Of a stretch of DNA of 64,000 nucleotides, positions 16,633 through 25,235 are shown piece by piece. This DNA is from Pseudomonas rhizophila (GTDB taxonomy: Bacteria > Pseudomonadota > Gammaproteobacteria > Pseudomonadales > Pseudomonadaceae), in contig NZ_CP024081.1 of assembly GCF_003033885.1 (NCBI RefSeq), positions 2,911,462 through 2,975,461 of the forward strand, given 5' to 3'. The notes below the pieces were generated by a model that saw only the letters and a program-made list of their open reading frames with translations, ran no database searches and was not told the DNA's origin. The translations under genes and the position numbers were made by a program. How positions within the stretch are numbered: the stretch's first letter is position 1; the number at the start of each line of letters is the position of its first letter.

Positions 16633-17550
16633 ATGAGCAAAGGCAAGGCGCTGTTGATTTTGCATGGCAAGCAAGCGCTCAACGATGAGGTTCGCGCCGC
16701 AGTGATGCTCAAGCGCAAGCAGGGCTGGGACCTTGCGGTCCGAGTGACGTGGGAGGCCGGCGATGCCCGACGCTGTGTCGATGAGGCGCTGGATGCCGGT
16801 TACACGACGCTGATCGCCGGCGGTGGGGACGGGACCTTGCGTGATATCGCCGAGGCGATCGTGCGTAAATCGAGTGAGGTCAGCCTGGTATTGCTGCCGC
16901 TGGGTACGGCCAATGACTTTGCCCGTGCCGCCGGTATCCCGCTGGAGCCGGAGCAGGCCCTGGATCTGCTGGATGTGACGCCCCAGGCCATCGATTTGGG
17001 CGAAGTGGGCGGTCAGATCTTCCTGAATATGGCCACGGGCGGTTTTGGCAGCCAAGTGACGGCGAACACCTCCGAGGACTTGAAAAAGGTCTTGGGTGGC
17101 GCCGCCTATTTGTTCACCGGTTTATCACGTTTCAGTGAGCTGAGTGCGGCCTACGGTGAGCTGCAGGGCCCGGATTTCCACTGGCAGGGCGATTTGCTGG
17201 CGCTGGGCATCGGCAATGGCCGGCAGGCCGGAGGGGGGCATGTACTGTGCCCTGAGGCGCTGGTCGATGATGGATTGCTGGACATCAGTGTCCTGCCGGC
17301 GCCTCAGGAAGTGGTCAGCACCCTGAAGGATTTGCTGGCCGGTGGCCTGGGGATCGACAACATGTTCGTGCGCGCACGCCTGCCATGGGTGGAAATCAAG
17401 GTCGCTCAAGGCCTGGATATCAATCTTGATGGCGAACCGTTGCAGGTCGACAGTTTGCGTTTCACTGTGCAGGCCAAAGCGCTGCGTGTTCACCTGCCCG
17501 CCGATTCGCCTTTGCTGAGTACCTCGGTGGCGCTTAATCGTCCAGGCTGA
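16633..17550 (+). CDS. yegS: YegS-like lipid kinase (diacylglycerol kinase family)
   Basis: A cytoplasmic or membrane-associated kinase of 305 residues that phosphorylates a lipid such as phosphatidylglycerol or diacylglycerol with ATP. Diagnostic motifs are LIAGGGDGTLRDIAEA and LPLGTANDFARAAGI. The later blocks ALGIGNGRQAGGG and LDINLDGEP complete the DAGK fold. The ATG at 16633 has GGAG seven bases upstream; earlier codons in frame are leader sequence. Its last 17 bases overlap the 3' end of the convergent response regulator gene. Confidence 0.93.
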   Translation: MSKGKALLILHGKQALNDEVRAAVMLKRKQGWDLAVRVTWEAGDARRCVDEALDAGYTTLIAGGGDGTLRDIAEAIVRKSSEVSLVLLPLGTANDFARAAGIPLEPEQALDLLDVTPQAIDLGEVGGQIFLNMATGGFGSQVTANTSEDLKKVLGGAAYLFTGLSRFSELSAAYGELQGPDFHWQGDLLALGIGNGRQAGGGHVLCPEALVDDGLLDISVLPAPQEVVSTLKDLLAGGLGIDNMFVRARLPWVEIKVAQGLDINLDGEPLQVDSLRFTVQAKALRVHLPADSPLLSTSVALNRPG

Positions 17551-18193
17551 TGATCTGCTCGCGCACGGCGAACAGCACCAGTCCGGCCACATCATGGATC
17601 TGCAGACGTTTCATGATTTGCGCCCGGTGGGTTTCTATGGTCTTGATGCTCAAGCTCAGGCCGTTGGCGATTTCCCGGGTGGACTTGCCACGCACGATCA
17701 GCCGCAGGATCTCCAACTGGCGGGCGGTCAGATTATGAGCTTGGCCAGGATCGGGTTGCGGTTTCTGGGTACGGGTCAGTGCCTGGTTGATCACGGTGTG
17801 GGCAATGGCAGGGCTCAGGTAGCGTTCGTTGTTGCGCAGCGCTTCCAGCGCGTGTTCCAGCTCGGTGGCGGTGGTGTCCTTGAGCAGATAGCCATGGGCT
17901 CCGGATTCCAGCGCCTGCATGATTAACGCCGGATCGGTGTGCATCGACAGAATCAGCACTTTGCTCTGGGGACGCACGCGCTTGAGCTGTTGCAGCGCGT
18001 CCAGGCCGCAGGTGTCTTTCATGGAGATATCCAGCAAGACGATATCTGGAACCAGCCGTTCAACCAGTTCCAGCAATTGCGTCCCGTCACTGGCTTCGCC
18101 GATCACGGCATATCCGGGCAGATCCATGACCAGGGCGCGCACACCGGCCCTGATCAGCGAGTGGTCATCTATCAGAAGCAAATTACAAATCAA
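17534..18193 (-). CDS. NarL/FixJ-family response regulator
   Basis: A 219-residue transcription regulator. The receiver has LLIDDHSLIR, phospho-Asp55 in IVLLDISM, and LLKDT with the conserved Lys. The C-terminal LuxR-type HTH reads LTARQLEILRLIVRGKSTREIA, then LSIKTIETHRAQIMKRL. It is co-translated with the upstream kinase through an ATGA overlap. Its own 3' end overlaps yegS tail to tail. I see nothing that fixes the regulon. Confidence 0.93.
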   Translation of the reverse strand: MICNLLLIDDHSLIRAGVRALVMDLPGYAVIGEASDGTQLLELVERLVPDIVLLDISMKDTCGLDALQQLKRVRPQSKVLILSMHTDPALIMQALESGAHGYLLKDTTATELEHALEALRNNERYLSPAIAHTVINQALTRTQKPQPDPGQAHNLTARQLEILRLIVRGKSTREIANGLSLSIKTIETHRAQIMKRLQIHDVAGLVLFAVREQIISLDD

Positions 18194-19098
18194 TGGAGAA
18201 CCTTATTCTTGCTGGCCCGTTCCAGGGCGCGAGGTGTCCAGGGAAAGCTTGCCTCAATATGGGTGCCTTTGCCGGCCTCGCTGATGACCTTCAAGGTGCC
18301 GCCCAGTTGTTCAACCCGCTCCGACATGCCGGCCATGCCGCGTTGTCCTTCATGAGCGGGGTGGGAGGCCGGGACGAATCCCTTGCCATCGTCACTGATC
18401 AACAGGGTCAGGCCTTCGGGCAAGCGTTGCAGGCGCACCAGCAGGTTTTTCGCCTGGGCATGGCGCAAAATATTGGTCACGGCTTCCTGGGTGATTCGAA
18501 ACGCGGCGACCGTCATTTCCTCAGGGATGCCGGTCATGCGTTGTTGGCAGTCCAGGCTCCATTTCAGCGGCGTATTAGCCAGCGTCTTGAGCAGGTGCGC
18601 GCGCAGGCTGGCTTCAAGTCCCAGGCTGGTCAGTTGTCTTGGGTTGAGAATGGCTGATACGTCGCGAACCTTGTTGAGCGTTTCGTCCAGCGTCTCGCAG
18701 AGGATCGTGCACTGGCCGTGCAGTTCTTCCGGAATACGGCGCTTGAGCCATTCGCTTTGCAGTTTGGCCGCGGTCAGCAACTGGCCGATATCGTCGTGCA
18801 ATTCACGGCTGAGCCGGTGACGCTCGTTTTCCTGGACCTCAAGCAACCGATCGGCCAATTCCTGGGGCTGGAACTTGATGGATTTGTGTGACAGGCGATG
18901 CTGGATCCAGACACAGGTCATGGCTGCGCTATTGAGCGCCAGCAAACTCAACGGGACGGTCGAGGCGAACAGATAGGCCAGCAGGCTGCCAAGGGTCGAG
19001 CAGACGCACAACAACAACGTGAAACGGCGGGCATTTTCTCGGGAGGGTGGCCAGGTGATGATTGACTTGAGGCTGGCGTACATGACGGATGGAGCCAA
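18190..19098 (-). CDS. HisKA_3-type sensor histidine kinase
   Basis: A short kinase of 302 residues. Two hydrophobic segments at about 25-65 (FTLLLCVCSTLGSLLAYLFA and VPLSLLALNSAAMTCVWI) leave almost no periplasmic loop, so the signal is likely sensed in the membrane or cytoplasm. A linker leads to the HisKA_3 phosphorylation site ENERHRLSRELHDDIGQLL and a HATPase with RITQEAVTNILRHA and DDGKGF. This is the NarX/DegS class that pairs with NarL-type regulators, as the four-base overlap with the next gene confirms. The ligand is unknown. Confidence 0.92.
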   Translation of the reverse strand: MAPSVMYASLKSIITWPPSRENARRFTLLLCVCSTLGSLLAYLFASTVPLSLLALNSAAMTCVWIQHRLSHKSIKFQPQELADRLLEVQENERHRLSRELHDDIGQLLTAAKLQSEWLKRRIPEELHGQCTILCETLDETLNKVRDVSAILNPRQLTSLGLEASLRAHLLKTLANTPLKWSLDCQQRMTGIPEEMTVAAFRITQEAVTNILRHAQAKNLLVRLQRLPEGLTLLISDDGKGFVPASHPAHEGQRGMAGMSERVEQLGGTLKVISEAGKGTHIEASFPWTPRALERASKNKVLH

Positions 19099-19316
19099 TG
19101 AATGTTCGCTGCGGGCAGGCTGGTCAGCGTATCTGACAGGCCGGGACGGATAAACGTTTCAGGTCGAAGATGGCCTCAGTTGGCGGCTTAATGCCACTAT
19201 CTTGAAGCCTCTGACGCGGGAGATAGTACCACTTCATATTTCGTTGGTCGCGTTCAGCATGGTGGCGTGAAAGTGCCAAGTGTCAGCCGCATCGGGTCGA
19301 ACCGCACTCATCGGCC

Positions 19317-19787
19317 TCAGGCCTGCTTTTGTGAGTAGGGCACCAAACCCAGGGGGCGCGAAGCAGGCAATGTCTGGCCAGGACTCTGGCCTACCTGGAA
19401 GGCAAAGGCTTCGATCAACGAGGTCTGTTCGCTGCTGTCCAGGCTGAGCTGGCCGGTGGTGTGATCGACCAGTTCCAGTTGCCAGGCCATCAGGGTGAAG
19501 CAATCCTTCAGCGCGCCCAGCGCCTGCTCATGCAATTCAACGTGACTCTGCGCGTTGCTGAGCAAGCCATGGATATGCAGCGAAAATTCTGAAATGGCTT
19601 CCAGCGCCAGGGCGTCGGCCTTGTTTGCCAGCTTCAGCAAGGTGCTGAGCATGCAATCAATGGCGTCCCTGTCGTCGTTGATCAGCTGCAGATGGGTCAG
19701 GCATTCCTCTGACTTGGCCAAAAGCGTTTCGGCCTCGATCAGAAATTCGGGAAGGCGCTGATTCCAGTTTTTACGATCGTTCGGCAT
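19317..19787 (-). CDS. helical protein of unknown function, possibly HPt-like
   Basis: A 156-residue, nearly all-helical, acidic protein without signal peptide or membrane segment. ATG at 19787 is chosen because GGAG precedes it by six bases; the in-frame GTG at 19799 is less likely. Segments such as EFLIEAETLLAKSEECLTHLQ and LLKLANKADALALEAISEFS recall histidine-phosphotransfer or CheA P1 helices. The usual HxxKG motif is missing; LSTLLKLANKAD stands about where it would be. It is next to cheV on the opposite strand. Function not assigned. Confidence 0.7.
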   Translation of the reverse strand: MPNDRKNWNQRLPEFLIEAETLLAKSEECLTHLQLINDDRDAIDCMLSTLLKLANKADALALEAISEFSLHIHGLLSNAQSHVELHEQALGALKDCFTLMAWQLELVDHTTGQLSLDSSEQTSLIEAFAFQVGQSPGQTLPASRPLGLVPYSQKQA

Positions 19788-20037
19788 GCTTATCTCCACA
19801 ACATCATGTCAGACGCAAGAAAATCGCGTGTGGCGAACGGCTGGACTTCTCGGCCGGCAACTAACGAAGACCCGCAGGCACTCTTTCGCCCGTAGACAAA
19901 GGCATGCGCGCAAACGATTGCACTGGCGGGATCGGCCAAATGGCTGGAAGTCCGGTGTCCTGCGGTCGCGCACAAAGGCCTGACTCCGTTCAGCAATGAG
20001 AATGGCGTCACATTAATGGCTATTGGATAGCGGGAAT

Positions 20038-20054
20038 ATCAGGTTGGACCTGAT
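20038..20054. promoter_or_regulatory. perfect 7-bp inverted repeat upstream of cheV
   Basis: ATCAGGT-TGG-ACCTGAT is a perfect dyad with a three-base centre. It has the size of an operator for a dimeric regulator and lies four bases from a second dyad. The binding protein is unknown. Confidence 0.4.
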
Positions 20055-20058
20055 TGTC

Positions 20059-20077
20059 CCTAGGGGAAACCCCTAGG
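20059..20077. promoter_or_regulatory. perfect 8-bp inverted repeat CCTAGGGG-AAA-CCCCTAGG
   Basis: A perfect eight-base dyad around AAA. Each arm is itself partly symmetric because of CCTAGG. No T-run follows, so it is more likely an operator or promoter-proximal hairpin than a terminator. NarL-family regulators are one class that binds dyads of this size. Confidence 0.4.
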
Positions 20078-20267
20078 CGGGGGAACTTTGTGCGCAAACT
20101 GAGGTCGCGCAGCGGCAGAGCTGGGGGATGAAATCCGTGAAGCAAGTAAAGCATGATGCTAATGTGACATCAATGCCCTGCGCGAGATTTTATACAGGGG
20201 TCAAGATCCCGTCTGCACGGCCGATATCTCCTTCATGGATTCATCCGAACAAGCCCAGGAGTCATAG

Positions 20268-21191
20268 ATGGCCGGCATTCTCGACACAGTAGATCAACGA
20301 ACCCAACTGGTGGGTGAGAATCGCCTGGAAATTCTCATGTTTCGCCTGGCAGGGCGGCAGTTGTTCGCCATTAACGTGTTCAAGGTCCAGGAAGTACTGC
20401 AGTTGCCGAAGCTGACGTTGATGCCGCAGCGCCATCCGTTTGTGTGCGGTGTAGTCAATCTGAGGGGCCAGACATTGCCGGTGATCGACCTGTCCCAGGC
20501 CATCGGTATGCGTCCGCTGGTGCCGGGAGCTAACAGCACCATTATCGTCACTGAATACAACCGTTCGGTTCAGGCGTTCCTGGTGGGCGGCGTGGACCGC
20601 ATCGTCAATATGAACTGGGAAGCCATCTTGCCGCCCCCGACCAGCGCCGGGCGTGAGCACTACCTGACGGCGATCAGCAAGGTTGACGACCAGTTGGTGG
20701 AAATCATCGACGTGGAAAAGGTCCTGGCCGAAATCGTGCCTTACAACGCCAAGGTTTCCCGGGACAAACTCGAGGATCCGGTACTGGAGCGCGCCCGTGG
20801 GCGCGAAGTGCTGCTGGTGGACGACTCCAATGTCGCGCTCTCTCAACTGCGCGATACGCTGGGTCAGTTGGGTGTGAAGATGCACGTTGCCAGCGACGGT
20901 TTGAAAGCCCTGAACATGCTCAAGGCCTGGGCCGATACTGGCGAAGTGATGACCGACAAATTACTGATGATTTTCACCGACGCGGAAATGCCGGAAATGG
21001 ACGGCTATCGCCTGACTACCGAGATCCGCAACGACCCACGTTTGCGCGGGCTCTACGTGGTGCTGCACACCTCGCTGTCCGGCAGCTTCAACGATTCGAT
21101 GGTCAAGAAGGTCGGCTGCGACAACTTCCTCTCCAAGTTCCAGCCGGACAAGCTGGTTGATGTGGTGCGCCAGCGACTGATGCTCGACTGA
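20268..21191 (+). CDS. cheV: CheV-type chemotaxis coupling protein
   Basis: A 307-residue cytoplasmic signalling protein joining a CheW-like coupling domain (about 15-165, with FRLAGRQLFAINVFKVQEVL and VVNLRGQTLPVIDL) to a receiver domain (about 185-305, VLLVDDSN, phospho-Asp238 in IFTDAEMPEMDG). CheV links chemoreceptors to CheA and adapts through phosphorylation. It is alone here with no chemoreceptor or CheA nearby, so it is one of several dispersed coupling genes, common in pseudomonads. AGGAGT stands five bases before the ATG. Confidence 0.95.
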   Translation: MAGILDTVDQRTQLVGENRLEILMFRLAGRQLFAINVFKVQEVLQLPKLTLMPQRHPFVCGVVNLRGQTLPVIDLSQAIGMRPLVPGANSTIIVTEYNRSVQAFLVGGVDRIVNMNWEAILPPPTSAGREHYLTAISKVDDQLVEIIDVEKVLAEIVPYNAKVSRDKLEDPVLERARGREVLLVDDSNVALSQLRDTLGQLGVKMHVASDGLKALNMLKAWADTGEVMTDKLLMIFTDAEMPEMDGYRLTTEIRNDPRLRGLYVVLHTSLSGSFNDSMVKKVGCDNFLSKFQPDKLVDVVRQRLMLD

Positions 21192-21262
21192 GGCTGATCA
21201 TGGTTTGCTTCAATGGCCGGCTCGTATAAGGTGGCGTTTTTTCGTCACCGGGGAAGTCGACC

Positions 21263-22072
21263 ATGTTGCGGCTGAGCGCGCTGTATCGTTATCCGTTGAA
21301 GTCCGGCAAGGGCCAGCTCCTGCAAGGCATAGGCCTGGACAAGCTGGGCCTGGACGGTGACCGGCGCTGGATGCTGGTGGACGAGGGCACCGGGCGCTTC
21401 CTGACCCAGCGGGCGGTGACCCAGATGAGCCAGCTCTCGGCATTGTGGAATGAGGCCGGCGGTCTGACGCTCAGTGCGCCAGGTTTTGCCACCCTGGATG
21501 TGCCCCTGCCACCTGTTGACGAAGAGCAACGGCGCGGAGTGATCATCTGGCGCGACACCTTGCGCGTACCGGATGCCGGTGACGAGGCGGCGGCCTGGGT
21601 CAGCGAGTTCATCGGCAAGCCCACCCGGCTGGTTCACGTTCCGGTGGAACTGGCGCGCACCACCGCCGCCGGTTACGGCAAGGATGACGACAAGGTGGCG
21701 TTCGCGGACGGTTTCCCCTTGCTGCTGATCGGCCAGGCCTCTTTGCAGGACGTGTCCGATCGGGTCGGCCGCCCTTTGGAGATGCTGCGCTTTCGTCCCA
21801 ACCTGGTTATCGAGGGCAGTGAGGCATTTGCCGAGGATGGCTGGAAGCGCATTCGTATCGGCGATGTGGAGTTCCGGCTGGTCAAGCCCTGCTCACGCTG
21901 CATCATGACCACGGTCGACCCGCAAACCGGCGAACGCGACCCTGACCGCGAACCCTTCGCCACGCTGCAGCAGTATCGTTCGACACCGGACGGTGCGATG
22001 TTCGGCCAGAACCTGGTCAATGACAGCAATGGTTGGCTTGAAGTGGGTATGCCGGTTGAAGTGCTCGAATAA
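21263..22072 (+). CDS. MOSC-domain protein (YcbX-like)
   Basis: A 269-residue protein with an N-terminal MOSC beta-barrel (LSALYRYPLKSGKGQLL, GDRRWMLVDEGTGRFLTQR) and a C-terminal MOSC domain with the conserved cysteine in VKPCSRCIMTTVDPQTG, which in the family binds molybdenum cofactor. YcbX/YiiM-type proteins reduce N-hydroxylated compounds such as 6-hydroxylaminopurine. There is no [2Fe-2S] ferredoxin domain at the end, unlike E. coli YcbX, so it needs a separate reductase. The molybdenum cofactor genes about 6 kb away would supply its cofactor. Confidence 0.9.
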   Translation: MLRLSALYRYPLKSGKGQLLQGIGLDKLGLDGDRRWMLVDEGTGRFLTQRAVTQMSQLSALWNEAGGLTLSAPGFATLDVPLPPVDEEQRRGVIIWRDTLRVPDAGDEAAAWVSEFIGKPTRLVHVPVELARTTAAGYGKDDDKVAFADGFPLLLIGQASLQDVSDRVGRPLEMLRFRPNLVIEGSEAFAEDGWKRIRIGDVEFRLVKPCSRCIMTTVDPQTGERDPDREPFATLQQYRSTPDGAMFGQNLVNDSNGWLEVGMPVEVLE

Positions 22073-22092
22073 ACACCGCTTTTGAAAAAACA

Positions 22093-22123
22093 ATGCCCGT
22101 GTCCACTGGACACGGGCATTTTT
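22093..22123 (+). terminator. rho-independent terminator after the MOSC gene
   Basis: ATGCCCGTGTCCA and TGGACACGGGCAT form a 13-base perfect inverted repeat with almost no loop, followed by TTTTT. It lies about 20 bases after the stop, and an A-run on the other side may let it act in both directions. Confidence 0.9.
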
Positions 22124-22150
22124 CATTATCCGATGCCACGCCGGGGCTTT

Positions 22151-22195
22151 TGTGGCGAGGGGATTTAGCGAAACGTCGCACCGCCCCTCGCCACA
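22151..22195. repeat. REP-type palindrome, TGTGGCGAGGGG type
   Basis: TGTGGCGAGGGGATTT and its partner CCCCTCGCCACA (22184-22195) are inverted arms around a 20-base centre. The sequence resembles Pseudomonas REP elements but differs from the GTGGGAGCGAGC type found elsewhere in the window. It lies between the MOSC terminator and the end of ppnP. Confidence 0.7.
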
Positions 22196-22198
22196 GGC

Positions 22199-22483
22199 TT
22201 AGCCGCGGTATTCACACAGGTAGGCGGTGTCGACGGCGACCTTGAGCTGGAACTTGCTATTGGCCGGTACATTGAACTGGCTGCCGGCCTCGAAGGTTTC
22301 CCAGTCGGTGCTGTCGGGCAGTTTCACGGTCAGGGCGCCGGAGACGACGTGCATGATTTCCCGCTGGGCCGTGCCGAATTCGTATTCGCCCGCAGCCATG
22401 ACGCCGATGGTCGCAGGGCCTTCGGCTGTGCCGAAAGCGATCGACTTGACGGTGCCGTCGAAGTACTCGTTGACTTTAAACAT
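22199..22483 (-). CDS. ppnP: pyrimidine/purine nucleoside phosphorylase
   Basis: A 94-residue single-domain cupin of the DUF1255/YaiE family, which phosphorolyses several nucleosides. It shows [26 protein letters not shown], the [18 protein letters not shown] strand and the [19 protein letters not shown] turn. The ATG at 22483 has AGGAA upstream and gives the usual length. The enzyme belongs to purine and pyrimidine salvage in the cytoplasm. Confidence 0.95.
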   Translation of the reverse strand: MFKVNEYFDGTVKSIAFGTAEGPATIGVMAAGEYEFGTAQREIMHVVSGALTVKLPDSTDWETFEAGSQFNVPANSKFQLKVAVDTAYLCEYRG

Positions 22484-22578
22484 GGGCGATTCCTCGAAAA
22501 AAGGGGCTGGAAAAGGCCGGCCAGTATGCACAAGGCTTCAACGTTCGTCATCTGCCGCGCCGCAGTCGTGGCTCGCGT

Positions 22579-23121
22579 TCAGCCTGGGAGTACCAGGGGT
22601 AGTAACCGCGCCGTATTGCGCGCATCTTCCAGGGCCCGGTGTTGTTGACCGCAGAATTGCAGGCCGGCCAGTTGCAGCGCCCCGTTGAGCCCCAGTGGTC
22701 GCTCCAGCCGGCGGGCTTTGGCGAAGCGCTGCTTGAGGTTCATGTGCGGCACTTGGCCGAGAAAGCTGTGCAACCGCTGATGCTGCCATTCCTGAAGCAA
22801 TTGCTTGCGGTCGTAATCGCCCCAACTGACCCAGCTCTCCAGGTTCGCGTGGTACTGCGCCAGCCAGCGTTCGAACGCCGGCCAGACCTCGGTCAAAGGC
22901 GCGGCGCTGTCGATATTGGCCTGGGTGATATGGGTCAGCTCGCGACAGAAAGGTGTGAGCAACGGGCGCCTCAACGGCTTTACGAACCGCTGGAAGTGGT
23001 CCAGCTCGCGGCCATCCCGATTCACCAGCGTGGCGCCGATTTCGATAATTTCCATTTCGGTTACCGGCCAGCCACCTTCATCGGTGGTGGCCTCCAAATC
23101 AATCACCAGCCAGTGAGGCAT
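22579..23121 (-). CDS. DEDDh-family 3'-5' exonuclease
   Basis: A 180-residue nuclease with the Exo I motif VIDLEAT (Asp and Glu ligands), Exo II region with SWGDYDRKQLL, and Exo III HRALEDARNTARLL carrying the catalytic His and Asp. The short single-domain build resembles the ERI-1/KapD group that trims RNA rather than the DNA polymerase epsilon subunit. It follows the acyl-CoA carboxylase gene on the same strand after 62 bases. The target is unknown. Confidence 0.9.
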   Translation of the reverse strand: MPHWLVIDLEATTDEGGWPVTEMEIIEIGATLVNRDGRELDHFQRFVKPLRRPLLTPFCRELTHITQANIDSAAPLTEVWPAFERWLAQYHANLESWVSWGDYDRKQLLQEWQHQRLHSFLGQVPHMNLKQRFAKARRLERPLGLNGALQLAGLQFCGQQHRALEDARNTARLLPLVLPG

Positions 23122-23183
23122 CGCAAGGTTCCCGGTATCGGCGTGCTGATGGGTTTGAGCGTAGTCAAACCCTGCGCATCCGC

Positions 23184-25154
23184 CTAGTGCGCTGTTTCAA
23201 CCTGCAATAATAACTGGCGGTTTTTCACCTGATCGCCTGGCTTGACGTGTAAGGTCCTGACCACTCCATCAATACCTGCCTTGAGTGGGTGCTCCATTTT
23301 CATCGCTTCGAGCACCATCAGTAGCTGTCCCTGGCGTACTGCCGTCCCTTCGCTGACCAGTACTTCGACGATAGCGCCGTCCATTGGCGCGTTGAGGGAG
23401 CCATCGCTGACGCTGGCCCTGGCGGCGACGGGGGCCTGGGTCCGATCCTGTAAATGCAGGCCGCCTGGGCGAGTGAACAGCCACAGGTCATTACCATCGA
23501 GGTGCCAGGCCTGGCGTTGGCGAATGCCGTCGATCATCAGCGTCGCGCCGCACTGATCAGCTTCGAGCAACTTCAACTCGATCACACGCTCGGCTATCCG
23601 GATATGCAGCGTGCCGCCGGTTGCGGCGGTCAGGGTCAGGGGCCAGTCGCGCTCGCCCAGGCCAATGCGATAGCGCCGCACCGCGCCGCTATTGTTGCTC
23701 CATCCTCCCAGGCCGGGCGCATGACGTGCATGCATGGCCTGATAGAACAAGGCTGCGGCGATGGCGAGCTGCTCAGCCGAGGGGGCGGGGGCCTGCAAGG
23801 CAGGATGATCGGCGAAGTGTTGGTGGATGAAATCGGTGCCGAAATCTCCATCAATGAATTGTGGATGAGCCAGCAACCCCGCCAGCAAGCGTTGATTGGC
23901 CTGTACACCCAGGAGCACGCAGTCCTCCACGGCTCGCAGCAATTTGCGTCGGGCCTCTTCACGGGTAGCGCCGTGGGCGATGACTTTGCCCAGCATCGGG
24001 TCGTAGAACGGGCTGATGGTCTGGCCTTCAAGCAAACCATGGTCGATTCGTACACCGTCGCGGATAGGGGGTTCCCAACTGAGTAAATGGCCGGTTTGCG
24101 GCAGAAAGTTCGCAGCCGGGTCTTCGGCATACAACCGCACCTCCATGGCGTGACCACTGAACTGGACCTGGTCCTGGCGCAGGGGCAGTGGCAGGCCGGC
24201 GGCCACATCCAGTTGCCAGGCCACCAGGTCCAGTCCGGTGATCAGCTCGGTGACCGGATGTTCGACCTGCAAGCGCGTGTTCATCTCCAGAAAGTAAAAA
24301 CCGCCGTCCGGGGCGAGCAAAAACTCCACGGTCCCGGCACCCACATAATTGACCGCGCGGCCAGCCTTGAGCGCGGCGTCACCCATGGCCTGGCGCAGAT
24401 CGGCGGTCATGACCGGGCAGGGCGCTTCTTCAATGATTTTCTGGTGGCGTCGCTGGATCGAGCAGTCCCTTTCGCCCAAATGGAGCAGATTGCCGTGATG
24501 GTCCCCGAAAATCTGGATTTCCACATGCCGTGGATTGATCAGAGCCTGTTCGAGGATCAACTCATCGTTGCCAAAACCATGCAACGCCTCGGAGCGCGCG
24601 GTGCGTAACTGTTCCAAAAGGTCTTCAGCCCGCCAAACCAGGCGCATGCCTCGGCCACCACCGCCGGCGCTGGCCTTGATCATCAACGGATAGCCGATGC
24701 GTTCGGCTTCACGGCACAAGGTGTCGTCGTCCTGATCGGTGCCTTCGTAACCGGCGATGCACGGTACGCCGGCGGCGATCATGGCGATTTTCGAGCGACG
24801 TTTGCTGCCCATCAGGTCGATGGCGTCGGGGCTGGGGCCAATGAACACGATACCGGCCTCTGCGCAGGCCTTGGCGAATCCGGCGTTTTCCGAGAGAAAA
24901 CCGTAGCCAGGGTGGATGGCGTCGGCGCCAGTACGCCGGGCCGCATCGAGAATGGCCGGCTGATTGAGGTAGGACTGCGGCACCGGTGCTGCACCGATGA
25001 GTACCGCTTCATCGGCCATGCGCACGTGCAGCGCGTCGGCGTCGGCCTCGCTGAACACCGCCACGGTGCGATAGCCCAGGGCCTGGGCGGTACGCTGGAT
25101 CCGGCAGGCGATTTCACCGCGGTTGGCGATGAGGATCTTGCTGAAGGCGGGCAT
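23184..25154 (-). CDS. atuF: biotin-dependent acyl-CoA carboxylase alpha subunit (geranyl-CoA carboxylase-like)
   Basis: The biotin carboxylase plus biotin carrier subunit, 656 residues. It starts with the biotin carboxylase domain (ILIANRGEIACRIQRTA), has the ATP-grasp glycine loop KASAGGGGRGMRLV, EMNTRLQVEHPVTE, and ends in a biotinyl domain with VLEAMKMEHPL (biotinylated Lys619). I choose the second ATG (25154, MPAFSK), since AGGA fits it better than the one at 25163. With the atuC-like gene it would carboxylate a branched unsaturated acyl-CoA; geranyl-CoA is inferred from the neighbours, methylcrotonyl-CoA being the alternative. The same operon holds an acyl-CoA dehydrogenase and AtuA-like gene. 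Confidence 0.85.
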   Translation of the reverse strand: MPAFSKILIANRGEIACRIQRTAQALGYRTVAVFSEADADALHVRMADEAVLIGAAPVPQSYLNQPAILDAARRTGADAIHPGYGFLSENAGFAKACAEAGIVFIGPSPDAIDLMGSKRRSKIAMIAAGVPCIAGYEGTDQDDDTLCREAERIGYPLMIKASAGGGGRGMRLVWRAEDLLEQLRTARSEALHGFGNDELILEQALINPRHVEIQIFGDHHGNLLHLGERDCSIQRRHQKIIEEAPCPVMTADLRQAMGDAALKAGRAVNYVGAGTVEFLLAPDGGFYFLEMNTRLQVEHPVTELITGLDLVAWQLDVAAGLPLPLRQDQVQFSGHAMEVRLYAEDPAANFLPQTGHLLSWEPPIRDGVRIDHGLLEGQTISPFYDPMLGKVIAHGATREEARRKLLRAVEDCVLLGVQANQRLLAGLLAHPQFIDGDFGTDFIHQHFADHPALQAPAPSAEQLAIAAALFYQAMHARHAPGLGGWSNNSGAVRRYRIGLGERDWPLTLTAATGGTLHIRIAERVIELKLLEADQCGATLMIDGIRQRQAWHLDGNDLWLFTRPGGLHLQDRTQAPVAARASVSDGSLNAPMDGAIVEVLVSEGTAVRQGQLLMVLEAMKMEHPLKAGIDGVVRTLHVKPGDQVKNRQLLLQVETAH

Positions 25155-25194
25155 GGTGGTCATTCCTGGGTTTTTCGGTGGCAGTCAGGGCCTC

Positions 25195-25218
25195 ATCGCG
25201 AGCAGGCTCGCTCCCACA
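25195..25218. repeat. solitary REP palindrome
   Basis: A single copy of the 24-base REP unit that reads ATCGCGAGCAGG at one end and CTCGCTCCCACA at the other. It lies in the 81-base gap between the atuD-like and atuF-like genes. Unlike the other copies of this type in the window, it has no inverted partner nearby. Confidence 0.85.
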
Positions 25219-25235
25219 ATGGAGAGTGAACACAG

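Larger units (their letters stand above)
19788..20267. other. 480-base divergent intergenic region upstream of cheV
   Basis: This gap separates the helical protein gene and cheV. Its first 200 bases hold nothing I can support; small frames such as 19790-20011 on the minus strand look like chance. Two back-to-back palindromes lie at 20038-20077, about 190-230 bases before cheV. ACAGGGGTCAAGATCCCGT near 20195-20213 contains a further imperfect palindrome. cheV itself has AGGAGT before its ATG. Confidence 0.45.

Noticed and set aside
19790..20011. 73-codon minus-strand frame before the helical protein gene
   Set aside because: No ribosome site or conserved look; ends just before the real gene and seems to be a chance frame.
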